Of a stretch of DNA of 64,000 nucleotides, positions 52,969 to 61,332 are shown piece after piece. This stretch comes from JADZFO01 sp964512635. GTDB taxonomy: Bacteria > 4484-113 > JAFGCY01. The notes under the pieces were generated by a model that saw only the letters and a program-made list of their open reading frames with translations, had not been told where the DNA came from and did no database searches. Both the position numbers and the translations under genes were made by a program. The stretch lies in assembly GCA_964512635.1 (NCBI GenBank), contig CAZEJB010000004.1, positions 109,691 to 173,690 of the forward strand, in the 5' to 3' direction. The number at the start of each line of letters is the position of its first letter. Positions within the stretch are counted from its first letter, which is position 1.

Positions 52969-54078
52969 CTACTCCTCAGGCTTAGCCGGGCCGCGCGTCG
53001 CCTTGGCCGCGGCGACAGCCACTCTGCCCCGGCGCCAGCGCTTCCACAGCAGCCAGCCGATCCAGCCGACAACCACCCAGGGCAGCAGTTGGAGCCAGCC
53101 GGCGACAAAGAAGTAGATGATGCTGCGGATGATCGCATCCCGGGTGCGCACAAGATCCAGCTTTGCCTGCTCAAAGGTGTCGCCATAGCCCGGCTCATAC
53201 TTGCCGCCGCTGGGGATTTGCGCGATCTCGTTCAGGTTGACCGTGATGGTGCTGCGGGTGATCTGGTCGGCGAGCTGGCTGATCTGATCCTCAATGCCCT
53301 GGACCTGCGCTGTCACCTCGCTCAGCCTTCCCTGAGTCTCCAGCAGGACGCTGTAGGCCTCGCCGAGGCCCCGGGTCTTCTGCACCTCACGGGCCTCAGC
53401 CAGCATGTTGCGCAGGGTCTCCTGCTCAGTCAGCAGCGCTTTGAGGCGGCTGACCGCCGTGACATAGTCATGACTGACGTCTACGGAGGAGACGTTTTCG
53501 GAGGTGACGTCGCCAAGTTCCCTGAGCTCGTCATAGCAGGCTCGGAACTGCTCGTTGGGCACCCGCAGCTTCAGGTAGCCCGTGCGGCTGCCATCGTATT
53601 GCTGCTGCGAGTTGGAGTCGGTTACGATGCCCCCGAACTTCTCTGCAGTGGCCTCAACCGCCTTGGCAGCTTCGTCATATTTCTTGATCTTGAGGGTCAG
53701 GTCGCCAGTCCGGATCAGGTATTTGGTGTCCGGGATGTTCTCGGCGGCATAGGCCTTCGGCGAGAACCACGAATCAATGTTCACCTGCTGCTTAAGGAAG
53801 TCCTCGGGGCTCAGCTTGGGCCCGGCCGGCTCAGGCTTACCCTCACCGCCTGAAGGCGCGGACTGAGCCACCATGTCGTCCATCGGCGCTATCGGGGCTG
53901 CCGTGCCACCGGCCATGCCGTCCGACGAAGCGACCCCGCGGCTCATTGCAGCGTCTTTGCCGGCGTAGGATTCTTCGCGGTACCCAACATTTGGGGCGAG
54001 CTTGTTACAGCCGCCCAGAACGATCGCAAAGAGCACTGCTATGAGTGCCAGACAGGACAGCTTGAGGCGGTTTGACAC
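52969..54078 (-). CDS. DUF4349 domain lipoprotein
   Basis: A 369-residue envelope protein with lipobox VLGGC (Cys24) and a low-complexity Ser/Gly/Pro region to about residue 100. The DUF4349 domain (about 118-330) contains YLIRTGDLTLKIKKYDEAAK, GYLKLRVPNEQF and a long coiled coil (about 215-270). A C-terminal transmembrane helix (about 318-345) is followed by a basic tail, so both ends are membrane-linked. Function of DUF4349 is not established. GTG 54078 with GGAGCAGAC upstream. It flanks the putative origin. Confidence 0.8.
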   Translation of the reverse strand: MSNRLKLSCLALIAVLFAIVLGGCNKLAPNVGYREESYAGKDAAMSRGVASSDGMAGGTAAPIAPMDDMVAQSAPSGGEGKPEPAGPKLSPEDFLKQQVNIDSWFSPKAYAAENIPDTKYLIRTGDLTLKIKKYDEAAKAVEATAEKFGGIVTDSNSQQQYDGSRTGYLKLRVPNEQFRACYDELRELGDVTSENVSSVDVSHDYVTAVSRLKALLTEQETLRNMLAEAREVQKTRGLGEAYSVLLETQGRLSEVTAQVQGIEDQISQLADQITRSTITVNLNEIAQIPSGGKYEPGYGDTFEQAKLDLVRTRDAIIRSIIYFFVAGWLQLLPWVVVGWIGWLLWKRWRRGRVAVAAAKATRGPAKPEE

Positions 54079-54509
54079 TTGTCTGCTCCTACAACTGACG
54101 CGTTGATACTACTATGACGTGTATTGTATCGCGCTGTTTATGGATGCCGACGCAATACGTTAAGACTGGGCTATGCCGCGATAAATCAGTCGCAAAAAAG
54201 CAGCGCGATTTCCTGTCAAAGTGCCGCAGGCAGTCTTGCCAGTCGGCGCTCCGGGTGATATTCTGTGTCCCCGCGCCAGTGAGGCGCTTGTGTCAGGGGA
54301 GGAGCTGGATCCGGTTGGCAGGGAAGCTGCCGGAGGCGGAAAAATGGGCATTGTGTGCACAATGTGCGTAACTGCGGTCATTGCTGGGCCACGCCTATCC
54401 ACCTATCCACGTGTCTTTCCACAGTACCGGGGATAACCCATATTCCCCCGCCCTCAATGGGCATAACCCGTGTCTGCTTTGGATAAGTCAAAGTTGATCG
54501 GGGCATTCG
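54079..54509. other. Putative replication origin region upstream of dnaA
   Basis: A 431-nt non-coding gap before dnaA with a cluster of DnaA-box-like 9-mers (consensus TTATCCACA): CTATCCACC at 54395-54403, CTATCCACG at 54403-54411, CTTTCCACA at 54415-54423, GGTTATCCC on the minus strand at 54430-54438, and TTATCCAAA on the minus strand at 54478-54486. None is a perfect consensus, and the region is not especially AT-rich, so it could instead be an autoregulatory dnaA promoter. dnaN, recF and rpmH are not next to it. Confidence 0.5.
54349..54364. promoter_or_regulatory. Inverted repeat upstream of dnaA, possible operator
   Basis: CATTGTG and CACAATG separated by 2 nt form a perfect 7-2-7 inverted repeat just before the DnaA-box-like cluster. 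It has the size of a dimeric repressor site. No cognate regulator can be named. Confidence 0.4.
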
Positions 54510-55997
54510 TTGTTGAAGGCTTTACGAGGAGAGGAGGAATTGCAGTGGCTGCGCCTGGATGGCAGGCTGCTGCGAACGGGCATGCAAGAGCGGGCCGCAG
54601 ATATCCTGCTGGTAATGAAGAAGCAGCTAGCCGAGATCGTTTCTCGCGCGAAGTATGAGCTGCTCATTCGCCCTCTGCGCGCCGTGGATTACTCCGACGG
54701 AAACCTCGTTGTATCCACCTCCAATGAAGCACTTCGCGGCTGGCTCCTAGATAAATATGGCGACGTGCTGGCCGAGCTGGCCAATCTGGCCAGTGGCGAA
54801 AACGTACGCCTTGTGGTGCAGGTCGCCCAGACTGTTCCCGCCGGTGATACTCCGGTGGAGTCAAGCGCCGGCCCTGTCGCCTCTGACCTGACCGAGGATG
54901 AACCCAGTGTTGAACTTCCGCTGCGCAGCGGAAGCGCCGTTGAGGAAGACCTGCTGTCCCGTGGCGCCGGCAACCGCCCGCTGCTCAACCCGAAGTACAG
55001 CTTCGATTCCTTCGTGGTCGGCTCCAACAACCAGTTCTGCTACAGCGCCTGCCAGCAGGTTGCCGCCCGCCCGGGTCGCAGCTACAACCCCTTGTTTATC
55101 TACAGCTCGGTCGGCCTCGGCAAGACCCATCTGATGCACAGCATCGGCCACGCAATCTGGGAAGCCAATCCGCGGGCCAACGTGGTCTATGTCACCTCCG
55201 AGAAGTTCACCAACGACTTCATCGAGCACGTGCGTACAGGGCGGATGGCCCAGTTCCACGCGCGCTATCGCGAAGTCGACGCCCTGATGATTGACGACAT
55301 CCAGTTCCTGTCCGGCAAGCAGGAAACCCAGATCGAGTTCTTCCACACCTTTATGGCGCTGGTGGAAGCCGGCAAGCAGATCGTGATTTCCAGCGACCGG
55401 CACCCGCGCACCCTTAAGGGCATCGAGGACCGACTGGTCAGCCGCTTTGCCATGGGCCTCGTCTGCGATATCAGCGACCCCAGCCTCGAAACCCGCGTGG
55501 CGATCCTTCAGCGCAAGGCCGAGATGGAGCGCGTCGACCTGCCCCAGGGGGTCTGCGAGTTCATCGCCGAGCGCGTCAGCAGCAATGTGCGGGAGCTGGA
55601 AGGCGCGCTGATCAAGCTGCTGGCCTACTGCGCCTTCAACAAGAGCTCGCCGACAGTTGAGCTGGCTGCCCGTGTCCTGGCCGATATGCTCGATGCCGGC
55701 GGGATGCGCCCGCAGCTGAGCATGAAGCAGATCCTCAGCGTCGTCGGTGAGTACTTCAACGTCTCCGAACAGCTGCTGCTGAGCCCCAACCGCTCCAAGC
55801 GCGTGGCCCAGGCCAGGATGGTGGTGATGTATCTCGCCCGCGAGTACACCAACCTGACCCTCAGCCAGATCGGCGAGGAGCTTGGCGGCCGCGACCACAG
55901 CACGGTCAGCCACGGCGCGGCCAAGATCCAGCTGGATGTGCAGCAGGATCACTACCTCGAGCAGGCGATCATCCAGATCAGCCGCATGCTGAAGTAG
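54510..55997 (+). CDS. dnaA: Chromosomal replication initiator DnaA
   Basis: About 495 residues. Domain I (about 25-105), short linker domain II, AAA+ domain III (from NPKYSFDSFVVGSNNQF) with Walker B ALMIDDIQFLSGK, sensor ISSDRHPRTLKGIEDRLVSR, and DNA-binding domain IV with LGGRDHSTVSHGAAK. The Walker A loop reads YSSVGLGKTHLM, so the first Gly of GxxxxGKT is Ser, which is unusual. The true start is uncertain among TTG 54510, TTG 54540 and ATG 54582; a long AGGAGAGGAGG lies just before 54540. Preceded by origin-like sequence; the usual dnaN-recF neighbours are missing. Confidence 0.95.
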   Translation: MLKALRGEEELQWLRLDGRLLRTGMQERAADILLVMKKQLAEIVSRAKYELLIRPLRAVDYSDGNLVVSTSNEALRGWLLDKYGDVLAELANLASGENVRLVVQVAQTVPAGDTPVESSAGPVASDLTEDEPSVELPLRSGSAVEEDLLSRGAGNRPLLNPKYSFDSFVVGSNNQFCYSACQQVAARPGRSYNPLFIYSSVGLGKTHLMHSIGHAIWEANPRANVVYVTSEKFTNDFIEHVRTGRMAQFHARYREVDALMIDDIQFLSGKQETQIEFFHTFMALVEAGKQIVISSDRHPRTLKGIEDRLVSRFAMGLVCDISDPSLETRVAILQRKAEMERVDLPQGVCEFIAERVSSNVRELEGALIKLLAYCAFNKSSPTVELAARVLADMLDAGGMRPQLSMKQILSVVGEYFNVSEQLLLSPNRSKRVAQARMVVMYLAREYTNLTLSQIGEELGGRDHSTVSHGAAKIQLDVQQDHYLEQAIIQISRMLK

Positions 55998-56037
55998 TCC
56001 GGGACTCCGCGGTCTGTCCTGATATACTCTCAGCAGG

Positions 56038-57942
56038 GTGAAAACCTACACGCTCCCATCCACCTTTGGCCGTTTCCTGGCCTGGATCAAGTTCGGCACG
56101 CTGCTGGGTGGCTTCCTGTACATCTGGCTCGAGGAGCTCAGCCTTCAGCTCAGTGCGCCGCCGGGCAGTGACGCAGGCGTGATCATCGGCAATGGCTCGA
56201 TGCCGCTGTGGTTCTGGGTGACCTGCGGCGTGCTGGTTGCCGTCAACTTTCTGACCTTCTGGCACTACTACAACCGGCCCGAGCTGCAGGAACGGATGTT
56301 CCAGGTTTCCCTGGTCGTCGACCTGTTCTGTGTGCTGATTCTCTTTTTCTGGCACCCCTCCACCTTCATGCTGCTGCTGATCGGCATGGCCATGGTGGCC
56401 TCCTTTTACAGTTTTGCCATGCCGCGAGGCACAGGCTTTGTCGTCTGGCTGCTCGCCAGCCTGGTCTACTGCTTTGCAGTGGTGTATGACTGGAAGCTCA
56501 GCCCGGCAGGCGACGTTTCCTGGCAGCATGCCACCGCGCTGCTGGTGCTTGGGCTGGCGATCATCACCACCGTTTGCCTGCTGGTGAAGAACATCAAGCA
56601 CGGCGTGGACAAAATCTACATCGCCACCAGCGAGATCACCTACGACCTCACGGCCCAGGCGGTTGAAGCCAGCATCGCCCATGAGGACCTGCTGGAACGC
56701 AGCCAGGAAGTCCAGACCCTGATCCAGGTTATCCAGAACATCTACTCCGAGCTGGAATGGGAAGAGCTCTTCCGGAACATCATTCAGGCTTTCCGCAACC
56801 GCTTCCGCTTTGACAAGTTCACGCTGTACCTCTTCAACGAAGAGACCCACATGCTCGAGCTGCGGGTGGAGAGCGGCGCGGAGAAGGCTGGCGGTCCGGC
56901 GAAATCAGTCGCCCCGGGCACGGGCATGGTCGGCTGGGCCTATGTCAACGGCAAAGGCGTGCTGGTGCAGGACACCCGCAATGACCCGCGCTTCAAGGAG
57001 TTCACCGACCGCAGCCGCCGGATCCGCTCGCTGGCCTGCCAGCCCCTGATCTTTCGCGGGCAGACGATCGGCGTGCTCTGCCTCGACAGCGAGAAAGTCG
57101 CCTCTTTTGACGACAAGGCCTTCAGCTTCCTGCAGAGCATCGCGCCCCTGCTCTCGATCGCCGTCGGCAACTCAATGAGTTACCACGAGATGAAGGAAGA
57201 GACCTTCACCGACAATCTGACGGGCCTCAAGAACCATCGTGGCTTTGTCGAGACCTTCCTGCCCCTGCTCAACGACTGCTATGTCGATGAGTTCAGTCTG
57301 GCCGTGATGATCATGGACCTCGACAACTTCAAGAAGGTCAATGACACCTACGGCCATCAGGTTGGCAACCTGGTGCTGATCGAGCTGGCTGAAATCCTGT
57401 CTACCTTCTTCCGCGGCTCCGACCTGGTAGCGCGCTACGGCGGCGAGGAGTTTGTGGTCGTGCTCAATGGCACGCCGTCAGAAATTGCACCGCGCATCAG
57501 CGAGCAGCTGCGCCGTAAGATCGAGACGCACCAGTTCCCGATCAGCCTGGCAAAGGACGCCTTCAAGCAGCTGACTATCAGTATCGGTCTCGCCACCAGC
57601 GCTGATACGAACCTGCATCCTGAGATCGTGACCGGCAGCCGCAGCCGCGGGGAGCGCGACAAGTACGTTCGCAACCTGGAAGAGCTCAAGGAACTGTTGA
57701 TCGAAAACGCGGACCAGGCGCTCTATGTAGCCAAGCGCGGCGGAAAGAACCAGGTGCGTCTGAGTTTCCACTACCCGCCAACCCATCCCGTTTCCGACGA
57801 CGACATGGTTGTGCGCGAGGCCAAGCTTCTGGATGAGGATGGCAGCCTGGCGGCAAACGACCTGCCACCCCGGGAAAGCAGCGGAAGCGGCGAAGTTGAA
57901 GTAACCCACCATCATCCGCCGGGCTCCGGCCGCAGCGACTAG
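56038..57942 (+). CDS. Membrane GAF-GGDEF diguanylate cyclase
   Basis: A 634-residue c-di-GMP synthase. Six or so transmembrane helices (about 10-190), a coiled linker, a GAF domain (about 245-380), and a GGDEF domain (about 385-580) with DNLTGLKNHRGF, MDLDNFKKVNDTYGHQ and an intact GGEEF active site. RGSD five residues before GGEEF is the RxxD product-inhibition I-site, so feedback control is expected. A Ser/Asp-rich tail follows. GTG 56038; TATACT lies 9 nt upstream. c-di-GMP could act on the pili encoded at 28-42 kb, which is inference. Confidence 0.9.
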   Translation: MKTYTLPSTFGRFLAWIKFGTLLGGFLYIWLEELSLQLSAPPGSDAGVIIGNGSMPLWFWVTCGVLVAVNFLTFWHYYNRPELQERMFQVSLVVDLFCVLILFFWHPSTFMLLLIGMAMVASFYSFAMPRGTGFVVWLLASLVYCFAVVYDWKLSPAGDVSWQHATALLVLGLAIITTVCLLVKNIKHGVDKIYIATSEITYDLTAQAVEASIAHEDLLERSQEVQTLIQVIQNIYSELEWEELFRNIIQAFRNRFRFDKFTLYLFNEETHMLELRVESGAEKAGGPAKSVAPGTGMVGWAYVNGKGVLVQDTRNDPRFKEFTDRSRRIRSLACQPLIFRGQTIGVLCLDSEKVASFDDKAFSFLQSIAPLLSIAVGNSMSYHEMKEETFTDNLTGLKNHRGFVETFLPLLNDCYVDEFSLAVMIMDLDNFKKVNDTYGHQVGNLVLIELAEILSTFFRGSDLVARYGGEEFVVVLNGTPSEIAPRISEQLRRKIETHQFPISLAKDAFKQLTISIGLATSADTNLHPEIVTGSRSRGERDKYVRNLEELKELLIENADQALYVAKRGGKNQVRLSFHYPPTHPVSDDDMVVREAKLLDEDGSLAANDLPPRESSGSGEVEVTHHHPPGSGRSD

Positions 57943-58033
57943 GTTGGAAACAGGCAGCCTGCTTCCGAATTGTCAAGCTTCTGTTGACCCCGCAAAACAA
58001 CTTGCGCTTTTCCGCAACAGGCTTTACCGGGTC

Positions 58034-58061
58034 TTGATATCTGCCTCCGCTCGGGTATAAT
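58034..58061 (+). promoter_or_regulatory. Near-consensus sigma70 promoter driving a small RNA
   Basis: TTGATA at 58034-58039, 16-nt spacer, TATAAT at 58056-58061; the strongest promoter match in the window. Transcription should start near 58066-58068. It lies in the gap 57943-58191 between the diguanylate cyclase and the cupin gene. Confidence 0.85.
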
Positions 58062-58066
58062 CGCTG

Positions 58067-58137
58067 TGGGAAGGCTTGGTGCTTGTAAGCGAAGGACTTG
58101 GCTTCCTGGCCCACCGTCTGGTGGGCGCTTTGTTTTC
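58067..58137 (+). ncRNA. Candidate 70-nt small RNA or attenuated leader
   Basis: Starts about 7 nt after a TATAAT and ends in a rho-independent terminator: stem GCCCACC/GGTGGGC (58109-58115 with 58120-58126), loop GTCT, then GCTTTGTTTT. Before it, GGAAG (58069-58073) pairs with CTTCC (58102-58106) and encloses a GCTT/AAGC hairpin at 58081-58090. No ORF with a ribosome-binding site lies inside. It could be a trans-acting small RNA or a cis leader for the cupin gene 55 nt downstream, although that gene has its own -10 element. No known family recognised. Confidence 0.6.
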
Positions 58138-58191
58138 AGGACAAACTTCCCCCAAACAACTCAGCGCCAGTGCGCGCGGGATAATACACCT

Positions 58192-58593
58192 ATGAGCATT
58201 TCGAACCTCGCCACCCTGCGCCTCAATGAACCGATCAAGCTCGTCCCCAAGGGTTGGGGCGAAGAGCGCTGGCTGCATAACGATGAGCTCTACTGCGGGA
58301 AGATCCTGGTGGTAAATCAGGGCAAGCGCTGTAGTCTGCACTACCACCAGCTCAAGACCGAGACTTTCTACATCTCCAAAGGCCGCGTGCGGATGGAGCT
58401 GACGGACCTCGCCTCAGCCCGCCAGACGCCGCCGGTGATCAATGAGGTGCACGAGCTGGGCGTCGGGGACTGCATTCTGCTTACCCCGGGCATCGTCCAC
58501 CGCTTCACGGGCCTGGACGAGGAAAACCACATCTTCGAGTTCAGCACCCAGCACTTCGACGAGGACAGCCTGCGCATCGAGAAGGGTGACTAG
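58192..58593 (+). CDS. Cupin-domain protein, mannose-6-phosphate isomerase type
   Basis: A 133-residue single cupin domain. The metal motif is HYHQLKTETFYISKGRVRM (motif 1: HxH, E) and LTPGIVHRFTG supplies the second-motif His. Start, length and the WGEERWLHNDELYCGKILVV segment resemble stand-alone sugar-phosphate isomerase/cupin proteins linked to mannose metabolism, but the substrate is not certain. GATAAT lies exactly 6 nt before ATG 58192 with no Shine-Dalgarno, so the mRNA is probably leaderless. Confidence 0.82.
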   Translation: MSISNLATLRLNEPIKLVPKGWGEERWLHNDELYCGKILVVNQGKRCSLHYHQLKTETFYISKGRVRMELTDLASARQTPPVINEVHELGVGDCILLTPGIVHRFTGLDEENHIFEFSTQHFDEDSLRIEKGD

Positions 58594-58643
58594 GCGGAAC
58601 TTATCGGACTTAGGTCTGTTCGCAGTTACTTTATAATGTTCAT

Positions 58644-59342
58644 GTGCCCACTGCCTGGGGGAGAACTGTCTACTACTTCAGCAAGTATCTGACGCTGGCG
58701 ATCGCCAAGCCGATGTTCAAGCTGAAGGTTGAGGGAGGCGCGCGGATCCCGCGCCGCGGGCCGCTGCTGCTGGCCTCCAACCATGTCTCGCACCTCGACC
58801 CCCCGCTGCTGGGAATCTCCTGTCCGCGCCTGGTCCGTCATATGGCTAAAAAGGAGCTGTTCGGCGTCGGCCTGCTGCGCTGGTATATGACCAATATCGG
58901 CACGATCCTGGTCGACCGCGGCAATGGCCGCCAGGCGCTGATCGACGCGGTGGACGCCCTGAAGGCCGGCGACTGCGTGGCGATCTTCCCTGAGGGCACG
59001 CGCTCCACCAGCGGCATCATGCAGCAGGGACGCAGCGGGGCGGTGATCATCGCGATCCAGTCGGGCTGCCAGATACAGCCCGTCGGCATCATCGGCTCGG
59101 AAAAAGCGATGACCAAGGGCAGCAAGAAGATCAAGAGCGTCCCGGTCACCCTGCGCTTCGGCGAGCCTTACACAATTGCCTACAGCGGCGACCGTGAGAA
59201 CATCCCCAAGGATGTGATCCGCCACGAAACCCTCGTGCTGATGGAGCGCATTGAGGCCTTGCTGCCTGAGCACATGCGTCCAAGCGCTGAAGATAAGCGC
59301 GCCTGGTACAAGGCCGCTGGTGAGGGTGCCGCAGCATCCTAG
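58644..59342 (+). CDS. plsC: 1-acylglycerol-3-phosphate acyltransferase (PlsC family)
   Basis: A 232-residue membrane-associated acyltransferase of phospholipid synthesis. Catalytic motif NHVSHLD (H-x4-D) and phosphate-binding FPEGTRS are present, with VPVTLRFGEP near the C-terminus as in the family. The N-terminal 25 residues are hydrophobic. GTG 58644 lies exactly 6 nt after a perfect TATAAT (58632-58637), with no Shine-Dalgarno: the clearest leaderless start in the window. Confidence 0.93.
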   Translation: MPTAWGRTVYYFSKYLTLAIAKPMFKLKVEGGARIPRRGPLLLASNHVSHLDPPLLGISCPRLVRHMAKKELFGVGLLRWYMTNIGTILVDRGNGRQALIDAVDALKAGDCVAIFPEGTRSTSGIMQQGRSGAVIIAIQSGCQIQPVGIIGSEKAMTKGSKKIKSVPVTLRFGEPYTIAYSGDRENIPKDVIRHETLVLMERIEALLPEHMRPSAEDKRAWYKAAGEGAAAS

Positions 59343-59431
59343 CCTTTGGCCCAGACCGGCAGGGCGGGGGAGGGAACTGCCCGGCCTGCCAGCGGGGGTC
59401 ACAGGAACTGACGCGCGCTATCATTGCCGCA

Positions 59432-60187
59432 GTGCCAAGCATTAATGTCGGAGTAATTGGAACGCGCGGGCGGATGGGCCAGGCCTGTGAGGCCGCGCTG
59501 CTTGCTGCCCCCGATATGCATCTTGAAGGCAGTCTGGGCCGCAACGGGAGCCTTGCTGCTTTCCTTTCCGACACCCTGGACGTTGTGGTTGACCTCAGCC
59601 TGGGCCATGCCGTGGACCAGCACGGGGTAGAGATCGTCAAGGCTGGCAAGCCTTACATCATCGGCGCTACAGGTTTCAGCAGCGCGACCGTCGAGGCGCT
59701 CAGCGCGGCGGCGATAGCCTCCGGCAGCCCAGTGCTGATCGTGCCCAACTTCTCCATCGGCGCGAACCTGATGATCAAGTTTGCTGCCGCGGCCAGCCGC
59801 CTGATGGCGGGACCGGTGATTACTGAACGTCACCATACGGGCAAGGCCGACGCCCCCTCAGGTACAGCCACCTTTACTGCTCAGCGCATTGCCGCCGCCC
59901 GTGCGGGTTTGACTGCTCCCGGGCGCGATTCCACCGCCGGCCAGTTCAAGGAAGCGCTGGCTGGCGTGCTCGGTGCTGACCGGGACGGCATCGCCATCCA
60001 CAGCCTGCGCGGCGATGGATATCTGGCCGAGCAGGAAGTACGTCTCAGTCTGCCTGGCGAGTCGCTGCTCATTGAACACAGCAGCATTGACCGGCGCTGC
60101 TTCATGCCAGGTATTCTCTATGCGATCCGCAATATCGGCCGTGTTAACGGCCTGCAGATCGGGCTCGATACTATTCTCGAGGTCTAG
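59432..60187 (+). CDS. dapB: 4-hydroxy-tetrahydrodipicolinate reductase
   Basis: A 251-residue NAD(P)H-dependent enzyme of the diaminopimelate/lysine pathway. N-terminal GVIGTRGRMGQ dinucleotide site, DLSLGHAV, and the signature ERHHTGKADAPSGTA containing the catalytic His and Lys; FMPGILYAIRNI follows near the C-terminus. GTG 59432 has TATCAT 7 nt upstream and no Shine-Dalgarno. It heads a three-gene lysine cluster with asd and dapA, which supply the preceding substrates. Confidence 0.95.
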   Translation: MPSINVGVIGTRGRMGQACEAALLAAPDMHLEGSLGRNGSLAAFLSDTLDVVVDLSLGHAVDQHGVEIVKAGKPYIIGATGFSSATVEALSAAAIASGSPVLIVPNFSIGANLMIKFAAAASRLMAGPVITERHHTGKADAPSGTATFTAQRIAAARAGLTAPGRDSTAGQFKEALAGVLGADRDGIAIHSLRGDGYLAEQEVRLSLPGESLLIEHSSIDRRCFMPGILYAIRNIGRVNGLQIGLDTILEV

Positions 60188-60235
60188 GTGTTTGCGCTGG
60201 CGCAGCGCCTTTCTTCCGCAGGAGCTTTGATCACA

Positions 60236-61255
60236 ATGGGAATCAGACTTGCAATTGTGGGGGCCACCGGCCTTGTGGGGCGCCAGATGCTGCGCATAAT
60301 CGAGCAGCAAAAGGCCGATCTGGACTCGCTCGGCTTGTTCGCCAGCCCCAGCAGCGCCGGTGAGCAGATTAATGTCCAGGGCCAGACCTGCACGGTGGCC
60401 AGCCTCGACAGCGCGGACTTCGCGGACTTTGATGCGGCCTTCTTCTGCGTTGGCGACGCCCTTAGCCAGACCTATGTTCCCCGCGCGCTGGAAAGCGGCT
60501 GCGCGGTGGTAGACAAGAGTGGCGTTTACCGTCTCGACCCCGAGGTGCCGCTGGTCCTGCCAGGAGTGAACGACTCGGCGGTGACGGCCGAAACCCGGCT
60601 GATCGCCAATCCGAACTGCAGTACCATCATCATGCTTCACGCCCTGGCACCGCTGGCCCGCCGATTTGGGCTGCGCTCGGTCTTCGCTGCGACTTACCAA
60701 AGCGTCAGCGGGGCCGGCAAGGAAGCTGTGCAGCAGCTGCAGCAGCAGAGCGCGTCAGTGCTGGCCGGCGGCAGCTTTGAGCAGGGTGGGCTGGACGAGA
60801 GTCAGTGGGCCTTCAATGTGCTGCCGAAGATTGGCGGGCTGGATGAGCAGGGCCGTTGCAGCGAAGAAGCCAAGCTGGTCGAAGAGAGCCGCAAGATCCT
60901 GGCCATGCCTGAGCTGCAGGTTGTGGCCCACGCGGTGCGGGTGCCCGTGGCCATCGGGCATGGCGTGGCTGTTTCGGCAACGTTTGATCAGCCCGTGAGT
61001 ATTGAATACGCTGAGGAGGCCTGGGCCGGGTGCGGATTCGTAAGCAATCCTGCCAGCGGACTGCCTTCCCCGGTGACCAGCGCACGGCACGATGAGGTCG
61101 AGGTTGGCCGATTGCGCCTTGAGCCTCAGCTTGGCAACGCGCTCAGCTTCTTCTGCTGCGGCGACAATGTCAACCTGGGCGCCGCGTTAAATGGCTGGAG
61201 GATCCTCGGTCTGCTGCACAAGGCCGGCGCGCTGCGTTCCGCGGTTGCGGTGTAA
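60236..61255 (+). CDS. asd: Aspartate-semialdehyde dehydrogenase
   Basis: A 339-residue enzyme making aspartate semialdehyde for lysine, threonine and methionine. GATGLVGRQM is the NADP site, NPNCSTI holds the active Cys, and QSVSGAGKEAV follows; a conserved HAVRVPVAIGHG His is present. ATG 60236 is preferred to an in-frame TTG at 60188 because conserved sequence starts there and GGAG is upstream. It follows dapB by 48 nt and precedes dapA by 77 nt. Confidence 0.94.
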   Translation: MGIRLAIVGATGLVGRQMLRIIEQQKADLDSLGLFASPSSAGEQINVQGQTCTVASLDSADFADFDAAFFCVGDALSQTYVPRALESGCAVVDKSGVYRLDPEVPLVLPGVNDSAVTAETRLIANPNCSTIIMLHALAPLARRFGLRSVFAATYQSVSGAGKEAVQQLQQQSASVLAGGSFEQGGLDESQWAFNVLPKIGGLDEQGRCSEEAKLVEESRKILAMPELQVVAHAVRVPVAIGHGVAVSATFDQPVSIEYAEEAWAGCGFVSNPASGLPSPVTSARHDEVEVGRLRLEPQLGNALSFFCCGDNVNLGAALNGWRILGLLHKAGALRSAVAV

Positions 61256-61332
61256 GCTATCGCGTCCTGCAACTTCCCGGTTCTCGCCGGGCCACCGCCT
61301 GATGGCGGAAAACAGACTTAGAGGTAACAGAA

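Noticed and set aside
61256..61332. Lysine riboswitch before dapA
   Set aside because: Only two short hairpins are present; the conserved lysine aptamer core is not seen and the gap is too short.
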